Assembly: GCF_013186535.1 (NCBI RefSeq)
Contig: NZ_JABMCZ010000003.1
Span: 186,001-250,000 of the forward strand
DNA length: 64,000 nt
From: Nocardia terpenica
Lineage (GTDB): Bacteria > Actinomycetota > Actinomycetes > Mycobacteriales > Mycobacteriaceae
Reading direction: 5' to 3'
Part shown: positions 1 through 9,587 of the stretch, piece by piece
How positions within the stretch are numbered: position 1 is the stretch's first letter
Layout of the letters: every line of letters starts with the position of its first letter
The notes under the pieces: model-generated
Database searches by the model: none
What the model was told of the DNA's origin: nothing
Seen by the model: the letters and a program-made list of their open reading frames with translations, nothing else
Translations under genes and position numbers: made by a program

Positions 1-210
1 CAGCTGACCGCGGAAGGCTGGAATGTCACCGAAACCGGGAACTATCCCAACGGTGTCATTCCGAAAACGACCGTCTACTACGGAAATTCGCCGGGCGAAC
101 GCGCGGCGGCCCAGGCCATCGCCAATAGCCTCGGCGTCTCCGCCGAACCCCGATTCCCCGGTATCGCGGACACACCCCCCGGGGTGATCGTCATCGTCAC
201 CGGCAACTGA
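1..210 (+). CDS. LytR C-terminal domain protein (3' part only)
   Basis: The window opens inside this reading frame; 69 C-terminal residues and the TGA are visible. The pattern VTETGNYP ... TTVYYG ... GERAAAQAIANSLG is typical of the LytR_C domain found at the C-terminus of cell-envelope proteins in mycolic-acid bacteria. The same gene order (LytR_C protein, sodC, GCS2 ligase) occurs at Rv0431-Rv0433 in M. tuberculosis, which supports the call. The N-terminus, which in relatives carries a membrane anchor, lies outside the window. The molecular role of the isolated domain is not established. Confidence 0.8.
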   Translation, partial: QLTAEGWNVTETGNYPNGVIPKTTVYYGNSPGERAAAQAIANSLGVSAEPRFPGIADTPPGVIVIVTGN

Positions 211-315
211 AGCCCCACCACTACTCCGGATAACGGCTCTGGCATCATCTTGTCCGGTAACGAATCTGTTCAGCCAGCATTACTCGTAAACTCGGACTCG
301 TAAAGGAGTTCCCCG

Positions 316-999
316 ATGGCCCCCTCCACAATTCGTCGCCCGTCCTGGTGGACCGTGACCCCGGTGCTGGCGGTCGCGGTGCTCGGTCTGGCGGCGTGCA
401 CCAACGGCCAGGAGTCGAGTGACGTCAAGGGGACCACGCCCCCGGTGTGGACCGGTTCGGCGGCGCCGGGCGGCACCGCCGCGGGTGAGCAGACCGCCGC
501 CCCGTCCGGCGACTCGGTCTCGGTGCAGCTGAAGGACCCCGCCGGCGCCGAGGTCGGCACCGCGACGGTGGCCAAGCAGGGCAACCACCTCGAGATCACC
601 GTCGACGCGCACGGGCTCAAGCCGGGCTTCCACGGCCTGCACTTCCACAGCGTCGGCAAGTGCGAGCCGAACTCCGTCGCGCCCACCGGCGGCCCCGCCG
701 GTGACTTCCTCTCCGCGGGCGGGCACCTGCAGGTCGGTGGCTCGACCGCGCACCCGGCCAGCGGCGATCTCACCTCGCTCGAGGTGCGCCAGGACGGCAC
801 CGCCCACCTGGTCACCACCACAGACTCCGTCACCCTGGACGATCTGAAGGGCCGCGCCCTGATGATCCACGCGGGGGCGGACAACTTCGGCAATATTCCG
901 AGTCGATACACGCAGGCCAACGGCACCACCGGACCGGACGCCGAGACCATGGCGACCGGTGACGCGGGGGCGCGGGTAGCCTGCGGCGTTGTCGGGTAA
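316..999 (+). CDS. sodC: Superoxide dismutase [Cu-Zn], lipoprotein
   Basis: Periplasmic or cell-surface Cu/Zn superoxide dismutase of 227 residues. An N-terminal membrane segment ends in the lipobox LAAC (about residues 26-29), followed by a Thr/Gly/Pro-rich linker, so it is a lipoprotein like mycobacterial SodC. Copper/zinc ligands are visible in order: GLHFHSVGKC, the GGHLQVGG and AHPASGDL stretches, and ALMIHAGADNF. The cysteines of KCEP and VACGV can form the usual disulfide. AAGGAG lies 8 bases before the ATG. It would detoxify extracellular superoxide. The gene is followed after 13 bases by the GCS2 ligase, suggesting cotranscription of two redox-protective genes. Confidence 0.95.
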   Translation: MAPSTIRRPSWWTVTPVLAVAVLGLAACTNGQESSDVKGTTPPVWTGSAAPGGTAAGEQTAAPSGDSVSVQLKDPAGAEVGTATVAKQGNHLEITVDAHGLKPGFHGLHFHSVGKCEPNSVAPTGGPAGDFLSAGGHLQVGGSTAHPASGDLTSLEVRQDGTAHLVTTTDSVTLDDLKGRALMIHAGADNFGNIPSRYTQANGTTGPDAETMATGDAGARVACGVVG

Positions 1000-1012
1000 G
1001 CGCAGGTGACCC

Positions 1013-2158
1013 ATGGGTGGGGCAGGCATTCGCAAGGTTTCCTGGAACGGCTCGCCCCGCCCCACCGTGGGGGTCGAGTGGGAGATCGCGCTCGTCGACA
1101 AGCAGACGCGCGATCTGGTCAACAAGGCGGCGGCCGTCTTCGACGCGGTCGGTGATCTGCGGGCCCACGACGGCACCCCGCAGGTCACCAAGGAGCTGCT
1201 GCGCAACACCGTCGAGATCGTCAGCGGCGTGCACGAGACCGTCCCCGGGGTGATCGACGATCTGAGCGGCACCATGGACACCGTGCGCCGCGCCGCCGAT
1301 CCGATCGGCGTCGACCTGTTCTGCGCGGGCACCCATCCGTTCGCCCAGTGGTCGTCGCAATTGCTCACGCGCACAGAGCATTACGACGAGCTGATCTCAC
1401 GCACCCAGTGGTGGGGGCGGCAGATGCTGATCTGGGGCGTGCACGTGCACGTGGGAGTCTCGCACCCGGAGAAGGTTTTTCCGATTCTCAACGGGCTGCT
1501 GCTGTCGTATCCGCACCTGCTGGCGCTGTCGGCGTCCTCGCCCATGTGGGCGGGTGTGGACACCGGATACGCCAGCAATCGCGCGCTCATGTTCCAGCAG
1601 CTGCCCACCGCCGGGCTGCCGTTCCAGTTCGAGAACTGGGGCCAGTTCGAGCGTTTCGTGCACGATCAGATGAAAACAGGGGTGTTCGAACAGCTGGGTG
1701 GGATGCACTGGGACATCCGCCCGGCCCCGAAGTGGGGCACCATCGAGGTGCGGATCTGCGACGGAACCCCTACGCGCACCGAGCTTTCCGCGTTGGTGGC
1801 GCTCATCCACTGCCTCGTGGTGTACCTGGACCGGTGCGTCGAGGACGGGCTGGCGCTGCCCACCCTGCCGCCCTGGCACGTGCAGGAGAACAAGTGGCGC
1901 GCAGCGCGTTACGGGCTGGACGCGATCATCATCACCGACGCCGACGGCAACGAGCGGCTGGTCACCGACGACCTCGCCGATCTGCTGAACCGGCTGGAGC
2001 CCACCGCGAGACGGCTCGGGTGCGAGAACGAGCTGTCGCTGGTTCCGGACATCCCCAAGCGCGGGGCGTCGTATCAGCGGCAGCGCCGGGTGGCGGCGTC
2101 CGCGCAGGGCGACCTGGTGCCGGTGGTCGACGCCTTGGTCAAGGAGCTGAACGGCTGA
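1013..2158 (+). CDS. Carboxylate-amine ligase, GCS2 / YbdK family
   Basis: A 381-residue protein of the glutamate-cysteine ligase family 2. The N-terminus has TVGVEWEIALVD, the Mg-ATP/glutamate binding strand of the family, followed by THPFAQW, HVHVGV and WDIRPAPKWGTIEVRICD, all conserved in YbdK-type enzymes. These make a weak gamma-glutamylcysteine bond in vitro; their natural substrate in actinobacteria, which use mycothiol rather than glutathione, is uncertain. It starts 13 bases after sodC and matches the Rv0433 position next to sodC in M. tuberculosis. Confidence 0.9.
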   Translation: MGGAGIRKVSWNGSPRPTVGVEWEIALVDKQTRDLVNKAAAVFDAVGDLRAHDGTPQVTKELLRNTVEIVSGVHETVPGVIDDLSGTMDTVRRAADPIGVDLFCAGTHPFAQWSSQLLTRTEHYDELISRTQWWGRQMLIWGVHVHVGVSHPEKVFPILNGLLLSYPHLLALSASSPMWAGVDTGYASNRALMFQQLPTAGLPFQFENWGQFERFVHDQMKTGVFEQLGGMHWDIRPAPKWGTIEVRICDGTPTRTELSALVALIHCLVVYLDRCVEDGLALPTLPPWHVQENKWRAARYGLDAIIITDADGNERLVTDDLADLLNRLEPTARRLGCENELSLVPDIPKRGASYQRQRRVAASAQGDLVPVVDALVKELNG

Positions 2159-2222
2159 CGGCCGCGAATGTTGCCCGCTGGTAGCCCGTAGTTCAGCTGC
2201 GCAGGGGGGTGGCGTTCATCAC

Positions 2223-3599
2223 GTGTTTACTATGGGCGTCGTGCTGCTCGACGATCCACGCTCCGATTTCGATGGTGACGCCCGCCGTCGGACCGGGCCG
2301 TCGGTATCGCGGCGGGTCCGGATCGCGGCCGGGGTGGCGGCCGTGCCGGTGCTGCTCGTCGTCTTGCAGATCCTGGCCGCCCACAATGGTTTCCAGGGTC
2401 CGCTGGAGAGCCTGTGGGGGGACTACGCGGGCACGCCGAAGTCGGTGTCGGTGCCGTGGGCGGGCCTGGCGCTGGCCCTGGTCGGGCTGTCCTGGCGGCG
2501 GCGGTTGCTCACCGCGGGGGCCGCCGTCGCGATCGATGCCGTCTACGCCCTGGTCCGGGTGCTGCTGGGCGGTCCGCTGACCATCGGCAACGGGCCGGTG
2601 GTGGCGCTGACCGGGCTGGCGCTGGTCGCCTGGCTCGGCTGGGAGGGCCGAGACAAGCGCGATGCGCTGCACGCCGCCGCGCTGGGCGCGCTGCTGATCC
2701 TGGCCACCAAGGTCGGCGACGTCTGGCTGCACATCACGGTGATGGCGGGCCCGAATGTGCTGGACCGGTACGTGGTCCTGGCCGATCACGCCTTCGGGGA
2801 GCCGTCCTGGCTGATGGGGCAGGCCCTCGACGCCCTCGGGCCCGCGGTCTCGGCGGTGCTGCACTGGGTCTACATCGAGCTGCCGGTGGCGGCCATGGTG
2901 GTGGCGGTCTGGCAGCTGCGGCGGGTGGTGTCGACCGGGGTGTGGCCCGAGCACTATCTGGTGCGGACGTTCCTGGTGCTGGGTCTGGTCGGGCCGGTGG
3001 TGTACGTGCTGTTCCCGGTGGTCGGCCCGATGTTCGCCTTCGCCGCCGACGGGCACGGCCTGCAACTGGGCGACTACTGGCCGCACGCGATCCCGCCGCG
3101 GGAATCGGTGCCCGGCGCCATGCCGTTCGACAACGCCACCCCGCGCAACTGCATGCCGTCCATGCACACCGCCTGGGCCACCACGGTTTTCCTGCATTCC
3201 CGCCGCGCCCCCGACGGGTCGCCCGCGCCGCGCTGGCTGCGCTGGGGCGGCGCGTTCTGGGTGCTCGCCACGCTGACGGCCACCCTGGGCTTCGGGTATC
3301 ACTACGGCGCGGATCTGCTGGCGGGCGCGGTGCTGTGCCTGACGGTGGAGTCGGCCCTGCGCGCCCCCGGTCGCGGCTGGGACCGCGCGCGCATCGGATT
3401 GGTCGGCGCGGGAATCGGATTGCTGGCGGTGCTGCTGCTGTCGTATCGCTTTCTGGCCGTGTGGATGTCCGAGCATCCGTTCCCGGCGGGGGCCATGGCG
3501 CTGGGGCTGTTCGCGGCCTACGCGTGGGCGTTCGCCGCGACCTGGTTCGGGCGCGCCGCGGTCACCCGGCCAGCGCCGGAGCCGCTGTCGGCCCGCTAG
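2223..3599 (+). CDS. PAP2-superfamily (AUR1-like) membrane phosphatase/transferase
   Basis: A 458-residue polytopic membrane protein with about ten hydrophobic segments. The PAP2 phosphatase motifs are present near residues 300-370: NCMPSMHTAW (the PSMH motif with catalytic His) and GFGYHYGADLLAG (the second His/Asp motif). This arrangement resembles the inositol-phosphotransferase-like PAP2_3 group, so a phospholipid head-group phosphatase or phosphotransferase in the plasma membrane is likely; the substrate cannot be read from sequence. GTG at 2223 was taken as start, with an ATG three codons later as an alternative. Its 3' end overlaps the convergent mrpG by four bases. Confidence 0.8.
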   Translation: MFTMGVVLLDDPRSDFDGDARRRTGPSVSRRVRIAAGVAAVPVLLVVLQILAAHNGFQGPLESLWGDYAGTPKSVSVPWAGLALALVGLSWRRRLLTAGAAVAIDAVYALVRVLLGGPLTIGNGPVVALTGLALVAWLGWEGRDKRDALHAAALGALLILATKVGDVWLHITVMAGPNVLDRYVVLADHAFGEPSWLMGQALDALGPAVSAVLHWVYIELPVAAMVVAVWQLRRVVSTGVWPEHYLVRTFLVLGLVGPVVYVLFPVVGPMFAFAADGHGLQLGDYWPHAIPPRESVPGAMPFDNATPRNCMPSMHTAWATTVFLHSRRAPDGSPAPRWLRWGGAFWVLATLTATLGFGYHYGADLLAGAVLCLTVESALRAPGRGWDRARIGLVGAGIGLLAVLLLSYRFLAVWMSEHPFPAGAMALGLFAAYAWAFAATWFGRAAVTRPAPEPLSAR

Positions 3600-3946
3600 G
3601 GCTCGTCCACGTCGTCGCCGAGCTCGTTGATCAGCAGCAGGCCGTCGCGGTGGCGCTGTTCGCGGTAGGCGGTGCGGCCGATGAGGTGGGCCACGGCCGG
3701 GGCGGTGAGCAGGGTGAACAGGCCGACCAGCAGCAGCAGCCAGACGTTGCCGTGCCCGCGCAGCTGGATGGTGGCGCCGATCAGGATCAGGACCAGGCCG
3801 ACGACCTGCGGCTTGGTGGCGGCGTGCATGCGCGAGAGGGTGTCGGGGAAGCGCACGATGGCGATGGCGGCGGTGAGCGCGAGCGCCGCGCCCAGCACGA
3901 TCAGGCCGCCGGACAGCCAGTGCAGCGCGGTGCCGAGCCAGCTCAT
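3596..3946 (-). CDS. mrpG: Mrp-type cation/proton antiporter subunit G
   Basis: A small subunit (116 residues) with three membrane spans, GLIVLGAALALTAA, VVGLVLILIGATIQL and LLLLVGLFTLLTAPAVAHLIGR, plus the family motif RFPDTLSRMHAATK between spans 1 and 2. It ends in a charged tail. Its ATG overlaps the mrpF stop (ATGA), so it is the last gene of the translationally coupled mrp operon. It helps assemble the Mrp complex that exchanges Na+ or K+ for protons and supports pH and salt homeostasis. Confidence 0.93.
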   Translation of the reverse strand: MSWLGTALHWLSGGLIVLGAALALTAAIAIVRFPDTLSRMHAATKPQVVGLVLILIGATIQLRGHGNVWLLLLVGLFTLLTAPAVAHLIGRTAYREQRHRDGLLLINELGDDVDEP

Positions 3947-4203
3947 CGGTCGTCCCGGACGCGGAAGCGGGTCACGGCCGCCGAGCCGAGGAAGCCGACC
4001 AGCGCCAGCGCCACGATGCCCGGCAGCACCGAGGTGTCGTCGCTGTAGGCCGCCCACACCGCCAGGCCCGAGGCGGCGATGGCGACGAGGGAGTCGACGC
4101 CCACCACCCGGTCCAGGGTGCCGGGACCGGCCAGGATGCGGTAGCTGGTGAGGACGGCGGCGCCGATCAGTAGTATCGCCGCGATCAGGGCCACAACCGT
4201 CAT
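3943..4203 (-). CDS. mrpF: Mrp-type cation/proton antiporter subunit F
   Basis: An 86-residue protein with three predicted membrane helices; the motif RILAGPGTLDRVVGVDSLVA is the hallmark of MrpF/MnhF. It starts at an ATG overlapping the mrpE stop and ends overlapping the mrpG start. It has the typical size for the family and is part of the hetero-oligomeric antiporter. Confidence 0.93.
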   Translation of the reverse strand: MTVVALIAAILLIGAAVLTSYRILAGPGTLDRVVGVDSLVAIAASGLAVWAAYSDDTSVLPGIVALALVGFLGSAAVTRFRVRDDR

Positions 4204-4751
4204 CGCTCCTCCTTCGAACGCCGTGCGGGGGTGGTGGTCTCGTGCCATTCGGCGGGGCGCTCGAAGGAGCGGATCAGCAGGTGCTCGAGCCGCCGGGTGG
4301 TGCGGTAGAAATTGTCGACCGCCGCGTCGCTGCCCACGTCCAGCACGTGCACCCACACGGTATGGGTCTCGCGGTCGATCTCCAGAACCATGGTTCCCGG
4401 AATGAGATTCAGCAGGTCCGTGCACAGCACCAGCACCAGATCCGACCGGATCGACAGCCGCACCCGCAGCACACCCGAGACCGGCGGCCCGGACGGGCGA
4501 ATCGCGAACCAGGCGATCTGCACGCTGGACTCGATCGCGTAATAGGCGCTCAGCGCGACCAATTCGAGCAGCGACAGCGGGTGCAGCCGCCCGTGGATGG
4601 GCACCCGGGGCAGCGGCAGCGCCAGCATCACCAGGGCGCCGATCGCCAGCCCCGCCAGGGCGTTGGCGAGGTTCAGATCGCCCCACAGCGCCGTGTACAC
4701 CAGCGCCAGCCAGACCAGCACCCCGATCCGGACCAGGACGTCGCGGCTCAT
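4200..4751 (-). CDS. mrpE: Mrp-type cation/proton antiporter subunit E
   Basis: A 183-residue MrpE/MnhE protein. Hydrophobic N-terminal segments precede a cytoplasmic domain carrying the conserved LVLVLCTDLLNLIPGTMVLEI and the HVLDV strand. The C-terminal charged extension (after about residue 160) is longer than in minimal homologues. Both ends overlap the neighbouring genes by four bases, so it is translated in a coupled string with mrpD and mrpF. Confidence 0.92.
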   Translation of the reverse strand: MSRDVLVRIGVLVWLALVYTALWGDLNLANALAGLAIGALVMLALPLPRVPIHGRLHPLSLLELVALSAYYAIESSVQIAWFAIRPSGPPVSGVLRVRLSIRSDLVLVLCTDLLNLIPGTMVLEIDRETHTVWVHVLDVGSDAAVDNFYRTTRRLEHLLIRSFERPAEWHETTTPARRSKEER

Positions 4752-6364
4752 CGCGTCCCTCCCGACTGCCACGAATCCGACGGTCCCAGCACGGTTTCCA
4801 GATAGGTGTGCGGATGTTTCAGGTCGTCCGCGGCGCGTCCGGCGATGCCCAGGATCGGTCCCGCGAATACCGTCATCCCCAGGCCCACCGCGATCAGCGC
4901 GACGGTCGGCGCCAGCATCAGCCGCGGCATCCGGCCCGGATCCACCCGCTCGTCGAAGGCGATGTCGGTGGACTCGTCGATCAGCGCCGACGGGGTGGCA
5001 TGGGCCAGATCGCCTTCCGGCGCCTGGGCGCGCGGCCGCCAGAACGCCTTGCTCCACACCCGCGCCATCGCGTACAGGGTGAGCAGGCTGGTCAGCACCG
5101 ACCCGCCGACGAGCACCCAGGCCAGCGCGCTGCCGTCGGCCACGCCCGCCTGCAGCAGCGTCACCTTGCCGAGGAAGCCCGAGAGCGGCGGAATACCACC
5201 GAGATTCAGCGCCGGGATGCCGAACAGCACCGCCAGTGCCGGGCTGGCGGCGAGCAGCCCGCCCAGCCGGCTCAGCGACGCCGATCCGGCCTGCCGCTCG
5301 ATCAGGCCCACCACCAGGAACAGCGTGGTCTGCACCAGAATGTGATGCGCCACATAGAAAACCGTGCCGGTCAGGCCCGCCGCGGTATTGAGGCCCACCC
5401 CGAACATCAGATAGCCGATGTGACTGACCAGGGTGAACGACAGCAGTCGCTTGATATCGCTCTGCGCGATCGCGCCCAGGATGCCGATCAGCATGGTCAG
5501 CAGGCCGCACACCATCAGGATCCGGTCGAAGCGACCGGACGGGAACAGCAGCGTGTGCATCCGGATGATCGCGTACACACCGACCTTGGTGAGCAAACCG
5601 GCGAAGACCGCGGTGACGGGCGCGGGCGCGGTCGGATACGAGTCCGGCAGCCAGTTCGACAGCGGGAACACCGCCGCCTTGATCCCGAACGCCACCAGCA
5701 GCACGGCGTAGATGGAATTGCGGGTGCCGTCGGGGATCTCGGGCATCCGGGCCGCCATGTGCGCGAGGTTCAGGGTGCCGGTCGCCGCGTAGGCGAGCGC
5801 GATGCCGGTGAGGAAGATCAGCGACGACACCATCGACACCATCACGTACGACACCCCGGCGCGCACCCGGTCGGCGCTCGCGCCCAGGGTCAGCAGCACG
5901 AACGACGCGGCCAGCAGCACCTCGAAGCCGACGAACAGGTTGAACAGGTCGCCCGCCAGGAAGGCGATCGAAACCCCCGCGCTCAGAATGAGATACGTCG
6001 GCTGGAAGATCGAGGTCGGCTGGCGCTCGGCGCCGTCGCTGATGCCCTGCCCGACGGCGAAGACGAGCACCGCCAGCAGCACGATCGACGACACCAGCAG
6101 CATCGCCGCCGACAGCCGGTCCACCACCAGCGTGATCCCGATCGGGGTGTGCCAGTCGCCGACCTGCACCGCGGACATGCCGTGCCGGTCGGCCAGATAC
6201 AGCAGCAGCGCGGTGATCACCACCACCGCGCCCAGCCCGGCCACCGAGATGCTCTGCTGCAGTCGCGGTCTGCGCCCGGTGATCAGCGTCGTGGCCGCGG
6301 TGAGCAGCGGGATCAGCACCGGCAGCGGGGTGAGGACCGGTAAGAGTCCGGGGGACAGGGTCAT
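4748..6364 (-). CDS. mrpD: Mrp-type cation/proton antiporter subunit D (NuoN/ND2-like)
   Basis: A 538-residue, approximately 14-helix membrane protein of the proton-translocating ND2/ND4/ND5 family. The conserved quinone-oxidoreductase-like core shows KAAVFPLSNWLPDSYPTAP (with the channel lysine), LLTKVGVYAIIR, and SDIKRLLSFTLVSHIGY. The C-terminal 90 residues are less conserved and amphipathic. It starts at an ATG overlapping the mrpC stop. It is one of the two large ion-conducting subunits of Mrp. Confidence 0.95.
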   Translation of the reverse strand: MTLSPGLLPVLTPLPVLIPLLTAATTLITGRRPRLQQSISVAGLGAVVVITALLLYLADRHGMSAVQVGDWHTPIGITLVVDRLSAAMLLVSSIVLLAVLVFAVGQGISDGAERQPTSIFQPTYLILSAGVSIAFLAGDLFNLFVGFEVLLAASFVLLTLGASADRVRAGVSYVMVSMVSSLIFLTGIALAYAATGTLNLAHMAARMPEIPDGTRNSIYAVLLVAFGIKAAVFPLSNWLPDSYPTAPAPVTAVFAGLLTKVGVYAIIRMHTLLFPSGRFDRILMVCGLLTMLIGILGAIAQSDIKRLLSFTLVSHIGYLMFGVGLNTAAGLTGTVFYVAHHILVQTTLFLVVGLIERQAGSASLSRLGGLLAASPALAVLFGIPALNLGGIPPLSGFLGKVTLLQAGVADGSALAWVLVGGSVLTSLLTLYAMARVWSKAFWRPRAQAPEGDLAHATPSALIDESTDIAFDERVDPGRMPRLMLAPTVALIAVGLGMTVFAGPILGIAGRAADDLKHPHTYLETVLGPSDSWQSGGTR

Positions 6365-6744
6365 TGCTCGGGATCCTCGCCCTCGCGACGGGACGCGACC
6401 TTCACGTCCTCGGGGTCGTTTTCGACCCGATCGGTGGTGGTCAGGGCGAAGGACCGGTAGGCGAGGGCGAGCACGAAGGCGGCCAGGCCCATGGTGATCA
6501 CGATCGAGGTGAGCACCATCGCCTGCGCGAGCGGGTCGGCGGTGTCGTGGTGCACCCGGTCGGTCTCGCCGAGGATCGGGGCCCGCCCGTCCGGCCCGCC
6601 GACGGTGATGATCAGCAGGTTCACCGCATTGCCGAACAGGATCATCCCCAGCAGCATCTTCGACACCGCTCGCTCCAGCACCAGATACACCCCGCAGGCG
6701 ACCAGGATGCCGATGAGAACCAGCAGGGTGACATTCGCACTCAT
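6361..6744 (-). CDS. mrpC: Mrp-type cation/proton antiporter subunit C (NuoK-like)
   Basis: A 127-residue, three-helix NuoK-like subunit with the conserved MLLGMILFGNAVNLLII segment and DPLAQAMVLTSIVI in the third helix. A charged C-terminal tail (about 20 residues) extends into the cytoplasm. The start overlaps the mrpA stop and the stop overlaps the mrpD start, so it lies inside the coupled operon. Confidence 0.94.
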   Translation of the reverse strand: MSANVTLLVLIGILVACGVYLVLERAVSKMLLGMILFGNAVNLLIITVGGPDGRAPILGETDRVHHDTADPLAQAMVLTSIVITMGLAAFVLALAYRSFALTTTDRVENDPEDVKVASRREGEDPEQ

Positions 6745-9587
6745 CGCGTCTCCTGTGTCGTGCGGGACACCGTTGCGCCACCGGCGGTCTCGGTATCCAA
6801 TCGGGCGCCCAGACTGCGCAGCACATCGAGGACCAGGCCGACGACGATGAGGTACACGCCCAGGTCGAACAGCATGGCCGTGACCAGCTTGACGTGTCCG
6901 AACACCGGCAGCGTGAGCTCGACGATCGCCGAGGACAGCGGCGGCGCGCCGAGCAGCAGCGAGCCGGTCGCGGTTCCGGCCGCCAGCGTCAGCCCCGCGC
7001 CCAGCAGATGCCCCGCGTCCACCGGCAGCGCCTCGGCCAGCTCGTACCGCCCGCCCGCGAGATACCGCAGCACCAGGGCCAATCCGGCGGTGAGCCCGCC
7101 CGCGAAGCCGCCGCCGGGGGCGTTGTGGCCGGAGAAGAAGAAGTACGCCGACAGCACCATGATCGTCGGGAACAGCAGGCGGGTGGTCATCGCCAGCACC
7201 ATCGAGCGGTCGCGTTTCGCGACGAGCCCGGCCGCGGGCAGCCAGTAGGCGCGATCCGGATCGGGGACATAGCCGGGCGCGTCGGCCACCCGCGGCAGCG
7301 TGCCGAAGCGGCGGCTGCGGAACATCAGCGAGGCCACGCCGGTGGCGGCGACGACCAGCACCGAGATCTCGCCGAGCGTGTCCCAGGCGCGGACGTCCAC
7401 CAGCAGCACGTTCACCGCGTTCTTGCCGCCGCCGAACTGGTAGGCCGCCTGCGGGATTCGATGCCAGATCGGCTCGGTGGACCGGGCGGCCACGGCGAAG
7501 GCGCCCAGCACCGCCACCGCGGCGCCCACGCCGATCGCGAGCAGCGCGCGGCGCACCTTGAACGCCGCGGTGCGCTCGGGGGTGATCTCGGCGGGGAATT
7601 TGCGCAGCACCAGCACGAAGATCACCAGCGTGAGCGTCTCGACCAGGAACTGGGTGAGCGCCAGGTCGGGCGCGCCGTGCAGGGCGTAGATCACGCCGCA
7701 GCCGTAGCCGGTGACGCCGACCAGCAGCACCACGGCCAGGCGGTTGCGCATCACGGTGGCGCCCAGCGCCATGGTGGCCATGATGGCGCCGATCACCAGT
7801 TGCAGCGGCGAATCCCACAGGCGCAGCGGCACTCTCGTGCGGCCGCCGAGGACGAGCATGACGGTGGGCAGCGCGATCAGCGTGATCAGGATCAGCGCCT
7901 GGTTCAGCGGCAGCGAACCGCGCTGGGTCGCGCCGGTCATGCGCAGCGACAGCTGATCCATCGCGCGCAGCGTGGCGTCGTAGACGCGATCGGCGTTGCC
8001 CAGGCGGGGGCTGGCGGATTCGCCGATCCGGTCGCGGATCTCGAACAGCACCAGGCCGCAGGCGATCACCGCCATGGTCAGCGTCAGCGGGGTGCCGAAG
8101 CCGTGCCACAGCGCCAGGTGCGGCGGTTCGGCGCCGGGCAGGGTCTGCGCGTACGGCCGCACTCGCCGATCCAGCCACGCCGCGCCGGGCCCGGCGGCGA
8201 GGCTGGCCGCCGCCAGCACCGCGGGCGGCACCAGGAAGGCCGCTCCGGGCGGGTGCCAGCGCCGCCGCGGCTCCGGCGCGCCCACCGCCACCGACTTGGT
8301 ACCGAAAGCGCCCCACAGGAATCGGGCGCTGTAGCCGACGGTCAGCATGGAACCGACGACGATGCCGACGGTGACCGCGATCCGGCCGGACGGCGACAGC
8401 GTGTCGGCCCCGAGCGCGGCGGTCAGCGCGCTCTCCTTGCCGACGAAGCCGAGCATCGGCGGAATCCCGGCCATGCTCAGCGCGGCCAGGATCGCGATCG
8501 CGCACAGCACCGGTTCGCGGCGGCCCAGGCCGGACAGCCGGCGCAGGTCCCGGGTGCCCGCGCCGTGGTCGATGATGCCGACCACCATGAACAGGCACGC
8601 CTTGAACAGCGCGTGCGCCACGATCATCGTCGCCCCGGCCAGCGCCGCGTCCGGCGTGCCGATGCCGACCAGCACCATCAGGAAACCGAGCTGGCTGACG
8701 GTGCCGAAGGCCAGCACCAGTTTCAGGTCGTACACCTGCAGCGAGCGCAGACCGGCCAGCACCATCGACAGCACGCCGAGCCCGAGCACCATCGGATGCC
8801 AGGGCGCGACCGCCGCGAAGCCGGGCGCGAGCCGCGCGACCAGGTACACACCGGCCTTCACCATCGCCGCCGCGTGCAGGTAGGCGCTGACGGGTGTCGG
8901 TGCGGCCATGGCGCCGGGGAGCCAGAAGTGCAGCGGCACGATGGCGGACTTGCTCAGCGCGCCGATCAGCAGCAGCACCAGCGCGACACCGGTCCACCAG
9001 TCGTGCGGGTCGATGCGGGGCAGCAGCTCCGACAGCAGATAGGTGCGGTAGTGCTGCCCGACCATGATGATGCCGACCAGCATGGCCAGCCCGCCCGCGC
9101 CGGTGACCAGCAGCGCCTGCAGCGCCGCGCGGCGGCCCGGCAGCTGGTCGGCGTGGTGGCCGACCAGCAGGAACGACAGCACCGTGGTGGCTTCCCAGAA
9201 GGTGAACAGCAGCAGCATGTTGTCGCTGAGCACCAGGCCGAACATGGTGCCCGCGAATGCGACCAGATATCCGGCGAAGATCCCGAGCCGCTGCCGATCG
9301 TCATCGTCGAAGTAGTGGGCGCAGTAGGCCAGGATCAGCGCGCCGATCCCGAGCACCAGCGCGGACATGATCGAGGCCAGCCCGTCGAAGCGCAGCGCCA
9401 GGTCCAGGTGGATGCTCGGCGCCCAGCGAATGTCGATGCGCTGCCCGCTGTTCCAGTGCGCCAGCACCCAGCCGAACCCGGCCAGCGGCGCCAGCGCCAG
9501 CAGATAGAACCCGCGCCGCCCCAGCACCCGGACGCACGGGGGCGCCAGCAGAGCGGTCACGGCATGAGCGAGCAGGATGGCGAGCAA
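6741..9587 (-). CDS. mrpA: Mrp-type cation/proton antiporter subunit A with fused B domain
   Basis: A 948-residue large subunit. Residues 1 to about 780 form the NuoL/ND5-like antiporter unit with SKSAIVPLHFWLPGAMAAP, AYLHAAAMVKAGVYL and the MrpA extension. The last 150 or so residues match MrpB (TRLLFPTIMVLSAYFFF, APGGGFAGGLTAG), and no separate mrpB exists, so A and B are fused as usual in actinobacteria. The start is TTG at 9587, preceded by GGAGGG at a good distance. It is the first gene of the operon; 180 bases of upstream sequence contain AT-richer DNA (a TAATAT stretch on the coding strand) that could hold the promoter. Confidence 0.95.
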   Translation of the reverse strand: MLAILLAHAVTALLAPPCVRVLGRRGFYLLALAPLAGFGWVLAHWNSGQRIDIRWAPSIHLDLALRFDGLASIMSALVLGIGALILAYCAHYFDDDDRQRLGIFAGYLVAFAGTMFGLVLSDNMLLLFTFWEATTVLSFLLVGHHADQLPGRRAALQALLVTGAGGLAMLVGIIMVGQHYRTYLLSELLPRIDPHDWWTGVALVLLLIGALSKSAIVPLHFWLPGAMAAPTPVSAYLHAAAMVKAGVYLVARLAPGFAAVAPWHPMVLGLGVLSMVLAGLRSLQVYDLKLVLAFGTVSQLGFLMVLVGIGTPDAALAGATMIVAHALFKACLFMVVGIIDHGAGTRDLRRLSGLGRREPVLCAIAILAALSMAGIPPMLGFVGKESALTAALGADTLSPSGRIAVTVGIVVGSMLTVGYSARFLWGAFGTKSVAVGAPEPRRRWHPPGAAFLVPPAVLAAASLAAGPGAAWLDRRVRPYAQTLPGAEPPHLALWHGFGTPLTLTMAVIACGLVLFEIRDRIGESASPRLGNADRVYDATLRAMDQLSLRMTGATQRGSLPLNQALILITLIALPTVMLVLGGRTRVPLRLWDSPLQLVIGAIMATMALGATVMRNRLAVVLLVGVTGYGCGVIYALHGAPDLALTQFLVETLTLVIFVLVLRKFPAEITPERTAAFKVRRALLAIGVGAAVAVLGAFAVAARSTEPIWHRIPQAAYQFGGGKNAVNVLLVDVRAWDTLGEISVLVVAATGVASLMFRSRRFGTLPRVADAPGYVPDPDRAYWLPAAGLVAKRDRSMVLAMTTRLLFPTIMVLSAYFFFSGHNAPGGGFAGGLTAGLALVLRYLAGGRYELAEALPVDAGHLLGAGLTLAAGTATGSLLLGAPPLSSAIVELTLPVFGHVKLVTAMLFDLGVYLIVVGLVLDVLRSLGARLDTETAGGATVSRTTQETR